A stretch of 64,000 nucleotides of DNA, from contig NZ_BSFD01000002.1 in assembly GCF_027922165.1 (NCBI RefSeq), positions 168,874-232,873 of the forward strand, read 5' to 3'. The notes beneath the pieces are model-generated. The model made no database searches. It saw only the letters and a list, made by a program, of their open reading frames with translations, and was not told the origin of the DNA. The position numbers were made by a program, and so were the translations under genes. This DNA comes from Brevundimonas intermedia. GTDB taxonomy: Bacteria; Pseudomonadota; Alphaproteobacteria; Caulobacterales; Caulobacteraceae. Below are positions 1-8,986 of the stretch, piece by piece. Every line of letters begins with the position of its first letter. Position 1 is the stretch's first letter.

Positions 1-297
1 CAACTATTCCCCGGCGCGCTCCGCTTCTCCGGCGTGCTGGCTTCGAGAACATCGATGCTGCCGTCCGCTCCCAAAGTTGCGATCCCCATGGCCGCCTGCC
101 TTCCCACCGGGACGAGTGGCACGTCGGGGCCTCGGTGACCACTCCTGCCACCACAGCGAAGCGCAAAGCCAGCTTCGCGCCATGAGCGGACATGACAGTC
201 ACCGCGCAAAGGCGACATTCACCTGAGTTACCACGCCGAGCCGCCGCCATTTTATCGCGATCGCAATCGCGCGAAACCGGTGGAGGTGCAGACTGCG
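1..297. other. Left edge with no confidently supported gene
   Basis: No complete gene is seen here. On the minus strand an ATG at 87-89 opens a reading frame that stays open to the window edge (29 codons), so it could be the start of a gene continuing to the left. No recognisable motif is present and this remains a guess. Confidence 0.3.
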
Positions 298-969
298 TCA
301 GTCATGGTCAGAGACGTCGAACCCGTCTCCGGGCGCCATCGGCCGGTGCAGTTTGATCCCGGCCTTGTCCAGATAGGGCTCGTAGACGTCGTAACGCTGC
401 CTGAGGAAATAGTCGCGAGCGTAGCCGTCATGGACCGGGACGACCGATTTTGGCTTCATCCGTTTGGCGAACGCATGGACAGTGAGCTCGGTCAGGTAAG
501 GCGCCATCACCGGAAGGGCCAGCACCTCCACGCCCGCGAACCGATCCAGACGGCTGTCGAAACTGTCGCCCGGGTTGAGGAAAACGTCGTTGACGAGGAA
601 GGCTGTCAGTTGCGGGCTCTCGTCCGACAGGATGGGCTCATGCGCGACCGGCTGAGCCTGCAGCCGGAACGCGCCGAAGGTCCGTTCGCCCTCCTCGAAC
701 ACCGTGACCGACAGCCCCTTCTCGCCGAGCTTGTCGGCGACCTCGCCGTTGCCGACGAGTGTCGCGCCACTCGCCTGCACGATCCTGGCCAGAGCGTCAG
801 GGTCGATGTGGTCGGGATGGCCGTGCGTCAGGACGATCGTCGAGACATCCGAAAAGACAGCAGGATCGACCCGTCCGTCGACGAACGAAAACTTGCCCGG
901 ATCGAAGAGCAGTCGATCTGCACCGATCGTCAGGCGCAGGCAGCTATGGACGAACTTGTCGATCCGCAT
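298..969 (-). CDS. MBL-fold metal-dependent hydrolase
   Basis: A 223-residue protein of the metallo-beta-lactamase superfamily, probably a cytosolic zinc hydrolase of unknown substrate. The metal-binding signature THGHPDHID (HxHxDH) lies at residues 48-56 and a C-terminal PVHDGYARDYFL stretch supplies a further His. The start is placed at the ATG opening MRIDKFVHSC, because upstream codons read into the neighbouring gene's space and do not resemble the family. The gene lies 11 bp downstream of the beta-propeller gene on the same strand and may share its transcript. The family is clear; the reaction is not. Confidence 0.8.
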   Translation of the reverse strand: MRIDKFVHSCLRLTIGADRLLFDPGKFSFVDGRVDPAVFSDVSTIVLTHGHPDHIDPDALARIVQASGATLVGNGEVADKLGEKGLSVTVFEEGERTFGAFRLQAQPVAHEPILSDESPQLTAFLVNDVFLNPGDSFDSRLDRFAGVEVLALPVMAPYLTELTVHAFAKRMKPKSVVPVHDGYARDYFLRQRYDVYEPYLDKAGIKLHRPMAPGDGFDVSDHD

Positions 970-980
970 GGCGGCCGGTC

Positions 981-2420
981 CTATTCCGACTGTCTCTGGA
1001 CGACCGCGCCGATCGCCTCGGGCGTGCCCGAGGCGATGACCAGCCAACGGCGGGGTGCGCCGGCGTCGGCGGCGACCACCTGACGGATCGGGCCCACGGC
1101 GTTGACGACCGCAGACCCAGCCGGATTGGTCATGAACTTCGTCAGAGGCTCGAGCGTCCCCGATCCGTCCGCCGCATTGGCGAAGGCGAGGACATAGGGC
1201 TTGCCGGGTTGGAGGCCTGCGGCGGCGATCTGCAGCATCTGGACCTGCCCCTGCTCGAACAAGGTCGCCTGGGACCGGGTGTCGCCCTCGCCCGTCAGAA
1301 CGAGTTGATGCGAGGCGCGAGCTGCGCCCAGGGGCGTGAGGTTGGCCCTGCCGTCACCCTGAGTGACCGCACGCGGCACATAGGTGACCCCTTGCGGTCC
1401 CTGACCGATCGGCACGGTGGCGATCACGCGGTTGGCCAGGGTGTCGATGACCGCCACGCCGTCGCCATTCTCCAGCCCGACGTAAATCCGCGAGCCGTCG
1501 CCGGAGGGCCACAGACCGTGCGGCAGCGACCCCACCTCGATCTCCGTCACGAGCGTGAAGGTGTCGGTGCGATAGACCTTGACCCGGTTCTCGGTCCCGA
1601 CGGTCACATAGGCGAACTGGCCCGCCGCGTTGCGCACGATGTTGACGTGGTTGGTCAAGGGGCCGGTGTCGAGCGTCTGTAGGACAGCGAACGGCGGACG
1701 GGCGTTGAAAACCATGGTCTTGCCCACGTCCTTCAGCGTCATCCAGACCTGGCTTCCATCGGGCGTGGCGGCGATGTCGGGGCAGAACGGACTGGCCTGG
1801 GCCACCCGACCGACGATCTGACGGGTCGCGGTCTCGACTACCACCGTCTCGGGACTGAAGCTGGAGCAGATGTAGGCGTAGCGGCCGTCCGGCGAGAAGA
1901 TGGTCATGCCCGGCCCGTTGGGCGTCTCGACCCGGGCGGTCTCCTGATAGGTCGCGGCGTCCAGCACCGAAACATAGGCCTCGCCCCGCACCGTGACCCA
2001 GACCTCGCGGCCGTCCGGCGTGAAGAAGGCCTCGTGCGGAGAGCGCCCGACATAGGTGGTATGTTTGACGGTGTTGCTGGCCGTGTCGATGAAGCTGACC
2101 GAGTTGGACCCGATCGAGACCACGGCGATCGTCTTGCCGTCCGGCGCCGCGCCGATGCCGTGGACCAGCAACTGGCCCTTGTAGAGCGGGCTGAGGTTGG
2201 CCGGAGTCGGTTCGCCGAGGGAAATCACCCCCAGCAGGCCGTTGGTCGAGGGATCGACCACCGAGACGGTGTTGGAGAACTGGTCGGCCGAATAGAACCG
2301 ATCCTGGCTGCTGATCGGGATGGCGGGCGCCGCCGCCGCGCCCGGAACCTGATCGGCCAAGGCGTGTCCGGCGGACAGGCTGAGAACAAGGGCGGCGATG
2401 GCGCGGGCTGTCAGGGTCAT
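981..2420 (-). CDS. Secreted YVTN/NHL-type beta-propeller protein
   Basis: A 479-residue exported protein with an N-terminal signal peptide (hydrophobic core ALVLSLSAGHALA). It is followed by repeated propeller blades of the YVTN type, for example FSNTVSVVDPSTNGLLGVISLG and NRVIATVPIGQGPQGVTYVP. The last 130 residues form a separate, less repetitive domain. Such proteins sit in the periplasm and often accompany metal-oxidation or copper-export genes, but no catalytic residues can be pointed to. The start overlaps the end of the DUF305 gene by 4 bp (ATGA), so the two are translationally coupled. Confidence 0.8.
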   Translation of the reverse strand: MTLTARAIAALVLSLSAGHALADQVPGAAAAPAIPISSQDRFYSADQFSNTVSVVDPSTNGLLGVISLGEPTPANLSPLYKGQLLVHGIGAAPDGKTIAVVSIGSNSVSFIDTASNTVKHTTYVGRSPHEAFFTPDGREVWVTVRGEAYVSVLDAATYQETARVETPNGPGMTIFSPDGRYAYICSSFSPETVVVETATRQIVGRVAQASPFCPDIAATPDGSQVWMTLKDVGKTMVFNARPPFAVLQTLDTGPLTNHVNIVRNAAGQFAYVTVGTENRVKVYRTDTFTLVTEIEVGSLPHGLWPSGDGSRIYVGLENGDGVAVIDTLANRVIATVPIGQGPQGVTYVPRAVTQGDGRANLTPLGAARASHQLVLTGEGDTRSQATLFEQGQVQMLQIAAAGLQPGKPYVLAFANAADGSGTLEPLTKFMTNPAGSAVVNAVGPIRQVVAADAGAPRRWLVIASGTPEAIGAVVQRQSE

Positions 2421-2824
2421 GATCCGTGTCCGTGATGGGTCGAGGTCGCGCCGCCGGTCGGCGTCGGCGCATCAGAATGGCGGGTCAGGTAGTCGCGCAT
2501 CAGGGCGATTTCCTGGGTCTGTTCAATGATGATCCCCTGGGCCAGACGCTTCATGGTCTCGTCCTGCCCGTACAGAAGCTCGACGCGCGCCATGTCGATG
2601 GCGCCCTGATGATGCGGGATCATCATGGCGGCGAAGTCCACGTCTGGGTCGCCGGTGGATTCTACCGCCATGTCGCGGTGCATCCGCTCCATCGCCTCGG
2701 CCATCGCCGCATCGAAGTCCGAGCCGGGCATCTGTGCGAAGGCCATAACTGCGGCACCGGCAGTCGCCGAGCCAAGCGCCAGGACGCCGGTTCTGATCCA
2801 TCGGGAGGGTGGGGCGTGGGTCAT
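2417..2824 (-). CDS. DUF305 family exported protein
   Basis: A 135-residue DUF305 protein with an N-terminal hydrophobic signal or anchor segment and the family core MMIPHHQGAIDMARVELLYG, whose paired His and Met residues suggest metal binding. The C terminus ends in a His cluster (STHHGHGS). DUF305 proteins are widespread in copper and metal-resistance islands; a role in periplasmic metal handling is inferred. Two more family members lie at 10383 and 10923. The gene is divergent from the LysR gene and coupled to the propeller gene. An in-frame upstream ATG-like extension was rejected because it precedes the signal sequence. Confidence 0.85.
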   Translation of the reverse strand: MTHAPPSRWIRTGVLALGSATAGAAVMAFAQMPGSDFDAAMAEAMERMHRDMAVESTGDPDVDFAAMMIPHHQGAIDMARVELLYGQDETMKRLAQGIIIEQTQEIALMRDYLTRHSDAPTPTGGATSTHHGHGS

Positions 2825-2939
2825 GATCCGATCCTGCAGGCGATCGTCCCGGACGACCAACGCGATGTTCCGCTCGGAACGTTCGCCGTCGCCGAACGTT
2901 CCCTGTCGAAGTCGCCGCTTCGTGGGTTAGGATTGTCCC

Positions 2940-3824
2940 ATGACCCTGGACCAGCTCCGCATCTTCGTCGCCGTCGCCGAGCGCCAGCACGTAACCCGCG
3001 CCGCCGAGGCCCTGAACCTGACCCAGTCGGCGGTCAGCTCGGCGGTGACGACGCTGGAGGGCCGCCACGGCGTCGCCCTGTTCGACCGCGTTGGCCGCAA
3101 CATCGTCCTGAACGAGGCGGGCGCAACCTTCCTCGTCGAGGCCAAGGCGATCCTCGCCCGTGTCGAGGCGGCGCAGGACGCGCTCGACGACCTGGGCGGC
3201 CTGAAACGCGGACGACTGTCGATCCACGCCAGCCAGACCATCGCCGGCTGGTGGCTTCCCGCCCGACTGACCCGGTTTCATCAGGCTCATCCCGGCATCC
3301 GCATCGAGGTCTCGATCGGCAATACGCGCGAGGTGGCCGACGCTGTCCTGGAGGGCTGCGCTGAACTGGGTCTGGTCGAGGGCGAACTGAACGAGCCGGC
3401 GTTGAGCCGTTCGGTTCTGGATCACGACGAACTGGTGCTGGTCGTGGCGGCCGACCACCCCGCCGCCCAGGACGGCGCCGGGCCGCCGGACCTGAAGCAA
3501 ATGACCTGGGTGTTGCGCGAGCCCGGCTCCGGCACCCGGTCGGCTTTTGAGACGGCCCTCAATCAGCGCGGGCTGGCCATCGACGCTCTGGACGTGGCCA
3601 TGACCTTGCCCGGGAATGAGGCGGTCGCCGCCGCCGTCGAGGCCGGTGCGGGAGCGACGGTCGTGTCGCGCAATGTCGTCGCCGCGCGCCTGCGCGCCGG
3701 CATCCTCGCCGCCCTGCCCCTGACCTTGCCCGACCGCCCGTTCTGGCTCCTGCGGCACAAGCAGCGCTATCGCTCAAAGGCGGGCGAGGTGTTCCTGGCG
3801 TCCCTGACGGCGTCACGCCATTGA
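2940..3824 (+). CDS. LysR-family transcriptional regulator
   Basis: A 294-residue LysR-type regulator. It has an N-terminal winged helix-turn-helix (MTLDQLRIFVAVAERQHVTR through LNLTQSAVSSAV, about residues 1-60) and a periplasmic-binding-protein-like effector domain. The effector is unknown. It is divergent from the DUF305/propeller operon and lies upstream of the TDT transporter, DsbA-like and malate dehydrogenase genes, so it may control either. The start at the first ATG gives the canonical LysR N terminus. Confidence 0.88.
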   Translation: MTLDQLRIFVAVAERQHVTRAAEALNLTQSAVSSAVTTLEGRHGVALFDRVGRNIVLNEAGATFLVEAKAILARVEAAQDALDDLGGLKRGRLSIHASQTIAGWWLPARLTRFHQAHPGIRIEVSIGNTREVADAVLEGCAELGLVEGELNEPALSRSVLDHDELVLVVAADHPAAQDGAGPPDLKQMTWVLREPGSGTRSAFETALNQRGLAIDALDVAMTLPGNEAVAAAVEAGAGATVVSRNVVAARLRAGILAALPLTLPDRPFWLLRHKQRYRSKAGEVFLASLTASRH

Positions 3825-4424
3825 GCGCGTCGGCTCGTCAAGGCGGTGTCTGGCCTTCACTGGTGAATGACCGCGCGCCGCCTCACACGCATCTCGAGGG
3901 ACTGAACGGATTCCTGAGAGCTCTGGATAGGGGCGTGGGCGCTCAACAAGGTACGCCGAAGTTCGACCCCCTCGACGGTGGAGACGAGGCGGAAATCCTT
4001 GTGCTTCTGGAGACACCGGCCCCGGGACCGCAAGCGGATCGCCTCGTCTCCATCGACAATCCCACGGGCACCGCGCGCAACCTGAAGCGCGCGATGGAAG
4101 CAGCGGGGCTCGACCGCCGCCGCATCGTCCTTTGGAACACGGTCCCCTGGCTTCGCTCGGGGTCCGCGCGACCGCTGACAAGACAGGAGATCGCCTCCGG
4201 CCTGGCCACGCTAGAGGGACTGGTCACCCCGCTTCATCGCCTCAGGGCCGCGGTATTGTGCGGCCGCGTCCGCGATGGCGGCTCCGACGCTGACCCGCCT
4301 GCGGCCTGAAGTGGAGCTGTGTCTCGCGCCACACCCGAGCCCGACGTTCATCAACACCGCCCCCGAGCATCGTCTTGGCCTGCAGGCCGCCTTTGCGTGG
4401 GCAGCCGCGCTGATCACCCCCTAG
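3821..4424 (+). pseudogene. Frameshifted uracil-DNA glycosylase-like gene
   Basis: Two reading frames together encode a uracil-DNA glycosylase superfamily protein. The first (to about 4262) has ILVLLETPAPGPQ, the DNTPTGTARN-like segment SIDNPTGTARNLKRAM and VLWNTVPW. The second frame continues with the C-terminal motif APHPSPTFINT and ends at the TAG at 4422-4424. A single extra base near 4262 (around TGCGGCCGCG) would explain the break; uncorrected, the protein ends at 4309. The best start is a TTG overlapping the LysR stop. It may be a true pseudogene or a sequencing error in a GC-rich stretch. Confidence 0.7.
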
Positions 4425-4551
4425 GGCGTTCATTCGATCAAAGCGAACAAACCTATCTAAAACATCCGTTGGAGCTGATGATCCAAGAGGCGCATCCCGG
4501 ATGTCGAGGAGCGCGCCGAAGACTGGCCTCCACTCCGAAAGGAGAGCCGCC

Positions 4552-5073
4552 ATGACCACCCTTCTCGCCGCTCCGGCCATGCGCCAAGGCCGCAGGTCCG
4601 TCGCCAGGCGCCAGGCCATCGGTCCTGAGAATGTAAAACCGCAGACGCCTTTCATTCCGCCTTCTCCCATCGCCGCGACTCAATCCGGCGAGACCTTGCA
4701 CCGGGTCCAGCCTGGCGTCGGCCTTACCGGCGTTCACCCCGCAATGGTCAAGGCGGTCGCGGGTCTCTACGCCGCCATGGTGGCCGTGTTCTGGCTGGTG
4801 TTCGGTCACGGCGAGGCGATGCTCGCCCTGGGCTTCATCACCGTTCTCGGCCTGATGTTCTTCGGCCTTCTCACCGGGATGAGCCTGCTGGCCGATACGC
4901 CTGCGCCGGGCGAGCGCATCCGCTCCTTGAACGATTGCCTCGCCGGTCGCGTGATCATCGACACGGGCTGGATCAGCGGCCGCGAAGCCGCGTTGCAGAT
5001 GCTGACCCTGCCCGCCTGCCTTCTGGTCACCGCCGTCGTGCTCGGCGCCGTCTATCGCTTCACCGCGGGCTGA
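4552..5073 (+). CDS. Hypothetical inner-membrane protein
   Basis: A 173-residue protein I do not recognise. The first 65 residues are polar with no signal peptide. Then come two adjacent transmembrane helices (VKAVAGLYAAMVAVFWLVFG and a helix containing GFITVLGLMFFGLLTG), a soluble segment, and a third helix (LPACLLVTAVVLGAVYRF) near the C terminus. The start follows an AAAGGAGAG ribosome site. It lies 22 bp upstream of the TDT transporter gene and is probably co-transcribed with it, so it may be an accessory subunit; that is inference. Confidence 0.65.
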   Translation: MTTLLAAPAMRQGRRSVARRQAIGPENVKPQTPFIPPSPIAATQSGETLHRVQPGVGLTGVHPAMVKAVAGLYAAMVAVFWLVFGHGEAMLALGFITVLGLMFFGLLTGMSLLADTPAPGERIRSLNDCLAGRVIIDTGWISGREAALQMLTLPACLLVTAVVLGAVYRFTAG

Positions 5074-5095
5074 CCGCTCGTCTGGATAACCTCTC

Positions 5096-6277
5096 ATGGC
5101 TCATGACATTCACGTTCGCGACGTCGCCTTCGGCCTTCGCCCGTTGGCGAGTCTGCAATCGCCCAGGGAGATCGTGCGGCAGTTCACGCCGAACTGGTTC
5201 GCCGCCACCATGGGAACCGGCATCCTCGCCCTGGCGCTGAACCAGCTTCCGGTCCCCATACCCGGCGTAAAAATCGTCGCCGAAGCCCTGTGGGATTTCA
5301 ACATCGGCCTGTTCGCCCTGTTCACCGTTCTCTACGCGGCGCGCTGGATCTTCTTCTTCGACGGCGCGCGACGAATCTTCGGCCATTCGGTCGTGTCGAT
5401 GTTCTTCGGCTGCATCCCGATGGGGCTGGCGACCATCATCAACGGCCTGATGGCCTTCGGCCTGGCGCGCTGGGGCGAAGGCGTCGTGCCGGTCGCCGAA
5501 GCCCTGTGGTGGATCGACGTGGCCCTTGCCGTCGCCTGCGGCATCGGCATCCCCTTCATGATGTTCACCCGCCAGGAGCACGCCATCGACCAGATGACGG
5601 CCGTCTGGCTGCTGCCGGTCGTGGCGGCCGAGGTCGCGGCCGTCACCGGCGGCCTGATCGCGCCGCACCTCGCGGACCCGAACGCCGCCCTGTCGGTGCT
5701 GGTAGTCAGCTATGGCCTGTGGGCCCTGTCCGTGCCGCTGGCGATGAGCATCCTGGTCATCCTCGTGCTCCGCATGGCGATCCACAAACTGCCGCACGCC
5801 GGTATGGCGGCCTCCAGCTGGCTGTCGCTGGGCCCGATCGGCACGGGCGCGCTCGGCATGCTGGTGCTCGGCCAGGCCGCGCCCGCCATCTTCACCGCCG
5901 CCGGTCTGGGCCAGTACGGCGACGCCGCGCGCGGGATCGGCCTGATCGGCGGCCTGCTGCTGTGGGCCTACGGCCTGTGGTGGGCCGCGATGGCCGTGCT
6001 GATCACCCTGCGCTACTTGCGTCAGGGCCTGCCGTTCAATCTGGGCTGGTGGGGCTACACCTTCCCACTCGGCGTCTTCTCTGTCGCGACGCTGAAGCTG
6101 GGAACCCTGCTCCCCATCCCGGCCTTCAACCTGTTCGGCATGGCCCTGGTCGCCGCACTGCTGGTGCTGTGGCTGATCGTCGGCGCCCGTACGGTGCGCG
6201 GCGCCTGGCGCGGAGACCTGTTCGTCGCCCCCTGCCTCGCCGAGGCGGCCAAGCGCGACATCCCTTGCGCACGCTGA
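5096..6277 (+). CDS. TDT/SLAC1-family transporter (TehA/Mae1-like)
   Basis: A 393-residue integral membrane protein of the tellurite-resistance/dicarboxylate transporter (TDT) family. The N-terminal FTPNWFAATMGTGILALAL resembles the conserved P-x-W-F-x-x-x-M-G-T-G signature, and about ten hydrophobic helices follow. Family members export sulfite, carry malate, or act as anion channels related to TehA. A malate dehydrogenase gene lies 660 bp downstream on the same strand, which makes a C4-dicarboxylate substrate worth considering, but the sequence alone does not settle this. Confidence 0.82.
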   Translation: MAHDIHVRDVAFGLRPLASLQSPREIVRQFTPNWFAATMGTGILALALNQLPVPIPGVKIVAEALWDFNIGLFALFTVLYAARWIFFFDGARRIFGHSVVSMFFGCIPMGLATIINGLMAFGLARWGEGVVPVAEALWWIDVALAVACGIGIPFMMFTRQEHAIDQMTAVWLLPVVAAEVAAVTGGLIAPHLADPNAALSVLVVSYGLWALSVPLAMSILVILVLRMAIHKLPHAGMAASSWLSLGPIGTGALGMLVLGQAAPAIFTAAGLGQYGDAARGIGLIGGLLLWAYGLWWAAMAVLITLRYLRQGLPFNLGWWGYTFPLGVFSVATLKLGTLLPIPAFNLFGMALVAALLVLWLIVGARTVRGAWRGDLFVAPCLAEAAKRDIPCAR

Positions 6278-6310
6278 TCCGCCTCCACTCCGTCCTTTCT
6301 GGAATCACCA

Positions 6311-6934
6311 ATGCCTCATGACCTTTTCACGCCGTCACGCCGCGTCCTCATGGCGGGCGGCGTCGGCGCCTTGATCACCGCCTGTGCGCCGCGCGCGGCC
6401 GAAGCCGACGACATGGTGCTGGGCCAGGCTGACGCGCCCGTGACCCTGATCGAATACGCCTCGACCACCTGCGGCCCCTGCGCCCGCTTCGCCATCGAGG
6501 TGCTGCCCGAACTCCGGCGGCGCTACATCGACGCCGGGCGGGTCCGGCTGATCTATCGCGAATTCATCACCGGCCCCGCCAACCTCTCCGCCGCCGGCGT
6601 TCTGCTGGCGCGGTGCGCAGGCGAAGATCGCTATTTCGAGGTCATCGACGCCCTGATGCACGGCCAGTCCGAATGGGCGAACGGCGGCGGCCCGCGCGAC
6701 GCCCTCCTGAGGATCGCGGCGCGGTTCGGCATCAGCGAGGCGCGGCTTCAATCCTGCATCACCGATCCCGAGGCCATCGCGGCCCTGGAGCGCCGTGTCG
6801 CCCGTGCCCGCGACGCCGGGGTGAATGGAACGCCGACGCTCTTCGTCCAGCACCGACGTCTGGACACCGCCCTGACCCTCGAAGCCGTCTCCGCCTCGAT
6901 CGACCAAGCCCTTTCTCAAACCCCGCAATCCTGA
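6311..6934 (+). CDS. DsbA-like thiol:disulfide oxidoreductase
   Basis: A 207-residue exported thioredoxin-fold protein. The N terminus has Arg-Arg followed by a hydrophobic segment and a lipobox-like LITAC, so it may be a lipoprotein or a Tat substrate. The redox motif CGPC is at residues 54-57, and a cis-Pro segment NGTPTLFV lies near residue 178. The family donates or isomerises disulfides in the periplasm. The gene follows the transporter by 33 bp and precedes malate dehydrogenase by 7 bp. Confidence 0.85.
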   Translation: MPHDLFTPSRRVLMAGGVGALITACAPRAAEADDMVLGQADAPVTLIEYASTTCGPCARFAIEVLPELRRRYIDAGRVRLIYREFITGPANLSAAGVLLARCAGEDRYFEVIDALMHGQSEWANGGGPRDALLRIAARFGISEARLQSCITDPEAIAALERRVARARDAGVNGTPTLFVQHRRLDTALTLEAVSASIDQALSQTPQS

Positions 6935-6941
6935 GGTTCCG

Positions 6942-7931
6942 ATGCCCAACGCCCCCGTCAAGGTCGCCGTCTCCGGCGCCGCCGGCCAGATCGCCTACGC
7001 CCTGCTGTTCCGCCTGGCCCAGGGCGATGTGTTCGGGCCCGACACCCCGATCGATCTTCGCCTCCTCGACCTGCCTCAGGCTCAGGCGGCGCTCCAGGGC
7101 GTGGTCATGGAGCTGGACGATTGCGCCTTTCCGCTACTAACCTCCATCCAGACCACCGACGACCCCATTATCGCCTTCGACGACATCGACGCCGCCTTTC
7201 TGGTCGGGTCGCGCCCCCGCGCCAAGGGCATGGAGCGCCGCGACCTGCTGGCGGCCAACGCCGCCATCTTCAAGACCCAGGGCGCGGCCCTGAACGCGGT
7301 CGCCAAACGCTCCGTCAAGGTTCTGGTGGTTGGCAATCCGGCGAACACCAATGCCTGGGTGGCGATCCAGTCCGCGCCGGATCTGCCGCCCGGCGCCATC
7401 ACCTCGATGATCCGCCTCGACCACAACCGCGCCGCCGCCCAGTTCGCGCGCCGCGCGGGCGTCCCCGTCGATGCCGTGGAGAAGCTCGCGGTCTGGGGCA
7501 ATCACTCCCCGACCATGTTCGCCGACTGGAGCCATGCGACCGTGGAGGGCCAGTCTCTGGCCGGGCTCATCAACGACGAGACCTGGTATCGCGACACCCT
7601 CATCCCTGAGGTGGCCCGTCGCGGCACGGCCGTGCTGGAAGCCCGCGGCGCCTCCTCGGCGGCCTCGGCCGCCAACGCCGCCATCAACCATATGCGCGAC
7701 TGGGTGCAGGGCTCGAACGGCCGTTGGGTTTCGATGGGCGTCGCCTCGATCGGCCAGTACGACATTCCCGAAGGGCTGGTCTGCGGTGTGCCGACGACCT
7801 GCCGCGACGGCGTCTATGCGCCCGTCACGGGTCTGGAGCTCGACGCCTTCACGCGCGCCGGTCTGGCCGCTTCGGTGCAGGAGTTGATCGAGGAGCGCGA
7901 CGCCGCGCTCGCGGTCCTGGCGGACGCCTGA
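6942..7931 (+). CDS. mdh: Malate dehydrogenase (NAD-dependent, cytosolic type)
   Basis: A 329-residue malate dehydrogenase converting malate and oxaloacetate. It has the Rossmann start [18 protein letters not shown], the [11 protein letters not shown] segment, the substrate-binding RLDHNRA and the catalytic His in WGNHSPTMF. It belongs to the homodimeric MDH group (about 327 residues), not the LDH-like tetrameric form usual in alphaproteobacteria, so it could be an acquired second copy. The gene directly follows the DsbA-like gene and is followed by a strong terminator. Confidence 0.92.
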   Translation: MPNAPVKVAVSGAAGQIAYALLFRLAQGDVFGPDTPIDLRLLDLPQAQAALQGVVMELDDCAFPLLTSIQTTDDPIIAFDDIDAAFLVGSRPRAKGMERRDLLAANAAIFKTQGAALNAVAKRSVKVLVVGNPANTNAWVAIQSAPDLPPGAITSMIRLDHNRAAAQFARRAGVPVDAVEKLAVWGNHSPTMFADWSHATVEGQSLAGLINDETWYRDTLIPEVARRGTAVLEARGASSAASAANAAINHMRDWVQGSNGRWVSMGVASIGQYDIPEGLVCGVPTTCRDGVYAPVTGLELDAFTRAGLAASVQELIEERDAALAVLADA

Positions 7932-7963
7932 TCATCCGACGCCGTCGAACATGCTCATGTAGT

Positions 7964-7999
7964 CGCCGTCGCCAAGGCAGGCGACGGCGTCCCTGTTTT
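7964..7999 (+). terminator. Rho-independent terminator after mdh
   Basis: A perfect 10-bp stem (CGCCGTCGCC pairing with GGCGACGGCG) encloses a six-base loop, AAGGCA, and is followed by a short T-rich tail (TGTTTT). It lies between mdh and the OsmC gene and should end the upstream operon. Confidence 0.75.
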
Positions 8000-8022
8000 C
8001 CAAACTTCGCCGAAGGATTCCC

Positions 8023-8448
8023 ATGACCGACGCAGCTTCCCGGCCCTCGATCGCGACCGACGCCGGTCTCGGCGGCCTACAACTGACGATCACCGCGGGC
8101 CCCGCCCGCTTCGTGGTCGACGAACCCGTCGCCCTGGGCGGGCTGGATCTCGGTCCGACCCCTCACGAGCTGGTGCAGGCGGCGCTCGCCTCCTGTACGG
8201 CCCAGACCCTGCGCCTGTACGCCAACCGGAAAGGCTGGACCTTGGGCGCCATGTCCGTCGAGGTCTTGTTGACCCGGGACTTGGGGGCGACACCGTCGGA
8301 TCAGTTCACCCGAACAATCACTCTGCCGACTGGGCTACCGGAGGAACAGAGGATCCGGTTGCTGGAGATCGCCGACAAGTGCCCAATTCATCGGATGCTC
8401 GTAGGTACAGTTTCGATCGAAACGATCTGGTGCAAGGCGACCATCTAG
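8023..8448 (+). CDS. OsmC-family peroxiredoxin-like protein
   Basis: A 141-residue OsmC/Ohr-fold protein, presumably a cytosolic thiol peroxidase acting on organic hydroperoxides. Both family cysteines are present: ALASCTAQTLRLYANRKGW and the C-terminal ADKCPIHRML. The start follows an AAGGA ribosome site. It stands alone after the mdh terminator and is followed by a long non-coding stretch. Confidence 0.88.
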   Translation: MTDAASRPSIATDAGLGGLQLTITAGPARFVVDEPVALGGLDLGPTPHELVQAALASCTAQTLRLYANRKGWTLGAMSVEVLLTRDLGATPSDQFTRTITLPTGLPEEQRIRLLEIADKCPIHRMLVGTVSIETIWCKATI

Positions 8449-8986
8449 CTGCGAGGCGAAGGCCATCGCCACGTCCCGCCCATCCCCCTCTTTCTCAGTG
8501 TTGGTCGGGACACGAAAAGTGTGGTCCCACTAGACACAAACTTCCATTCCGCCGGAAGCGGACCTTCGGAAGGTCAGCAATGAGTCAGAAGCGGACCCCA
8601 AATACCCACGAGAGATCGAGCATCTCCGGCACCCTTCACCACCGTAGATCTACGGGTTCGCGCTATCCCAACCCGACCGCTAATGTCGCCCTGGCGTCAA
8701 CCAAATCGCCAGAGGCCGCACCCGCATGCCCGCCGCCCCTCACTCCCACTCGATTGCTCTAAGCTGGGTAAAATCATGAATCAGTTGGTTTTTTCGCGGC
8801 CCACCTACTTTAACACCGGCTCGCCGCCCGACCGTTCGGCTTGGTTCTGAAAACATTAGATAAATAGACCGATGTAAAAACCGCGTGATTGCGCAATCTT
8901 TCGAGACGTATTGACAATCTCAAACTCGAATTAACAATCGATTCTTGCGCGTTCACTTGCCTCCGCTAGACTAGCATGAACAGAAC
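8449..8986. other. Intergenic region with no gene seen
   Basis: About 540 bp between convergent genes. Short frames exist but none resembles a protein. The right half is AT-richer than its surroundings and contains the perfect palindrome GATTGCGCAATC at 8887-8898. It may be a junction between acquired segments; nothing firm can be assigned. Confidence 0.5.

Noticed and set aside
280..1083. Long plus-strand open frame at the left end
   Set aside because: It is the antisense of the MBL-fold hydrolase gene, which has a clear HxHxDH motif on the minus strand.
8887..8898. Palindrome GATTGCGCAATC considered as an attachment site or operator
   Set aside because: It has no second copy that I can see and no neighbouring integrase or regulator; a 12-bp palindrome alone is weak.
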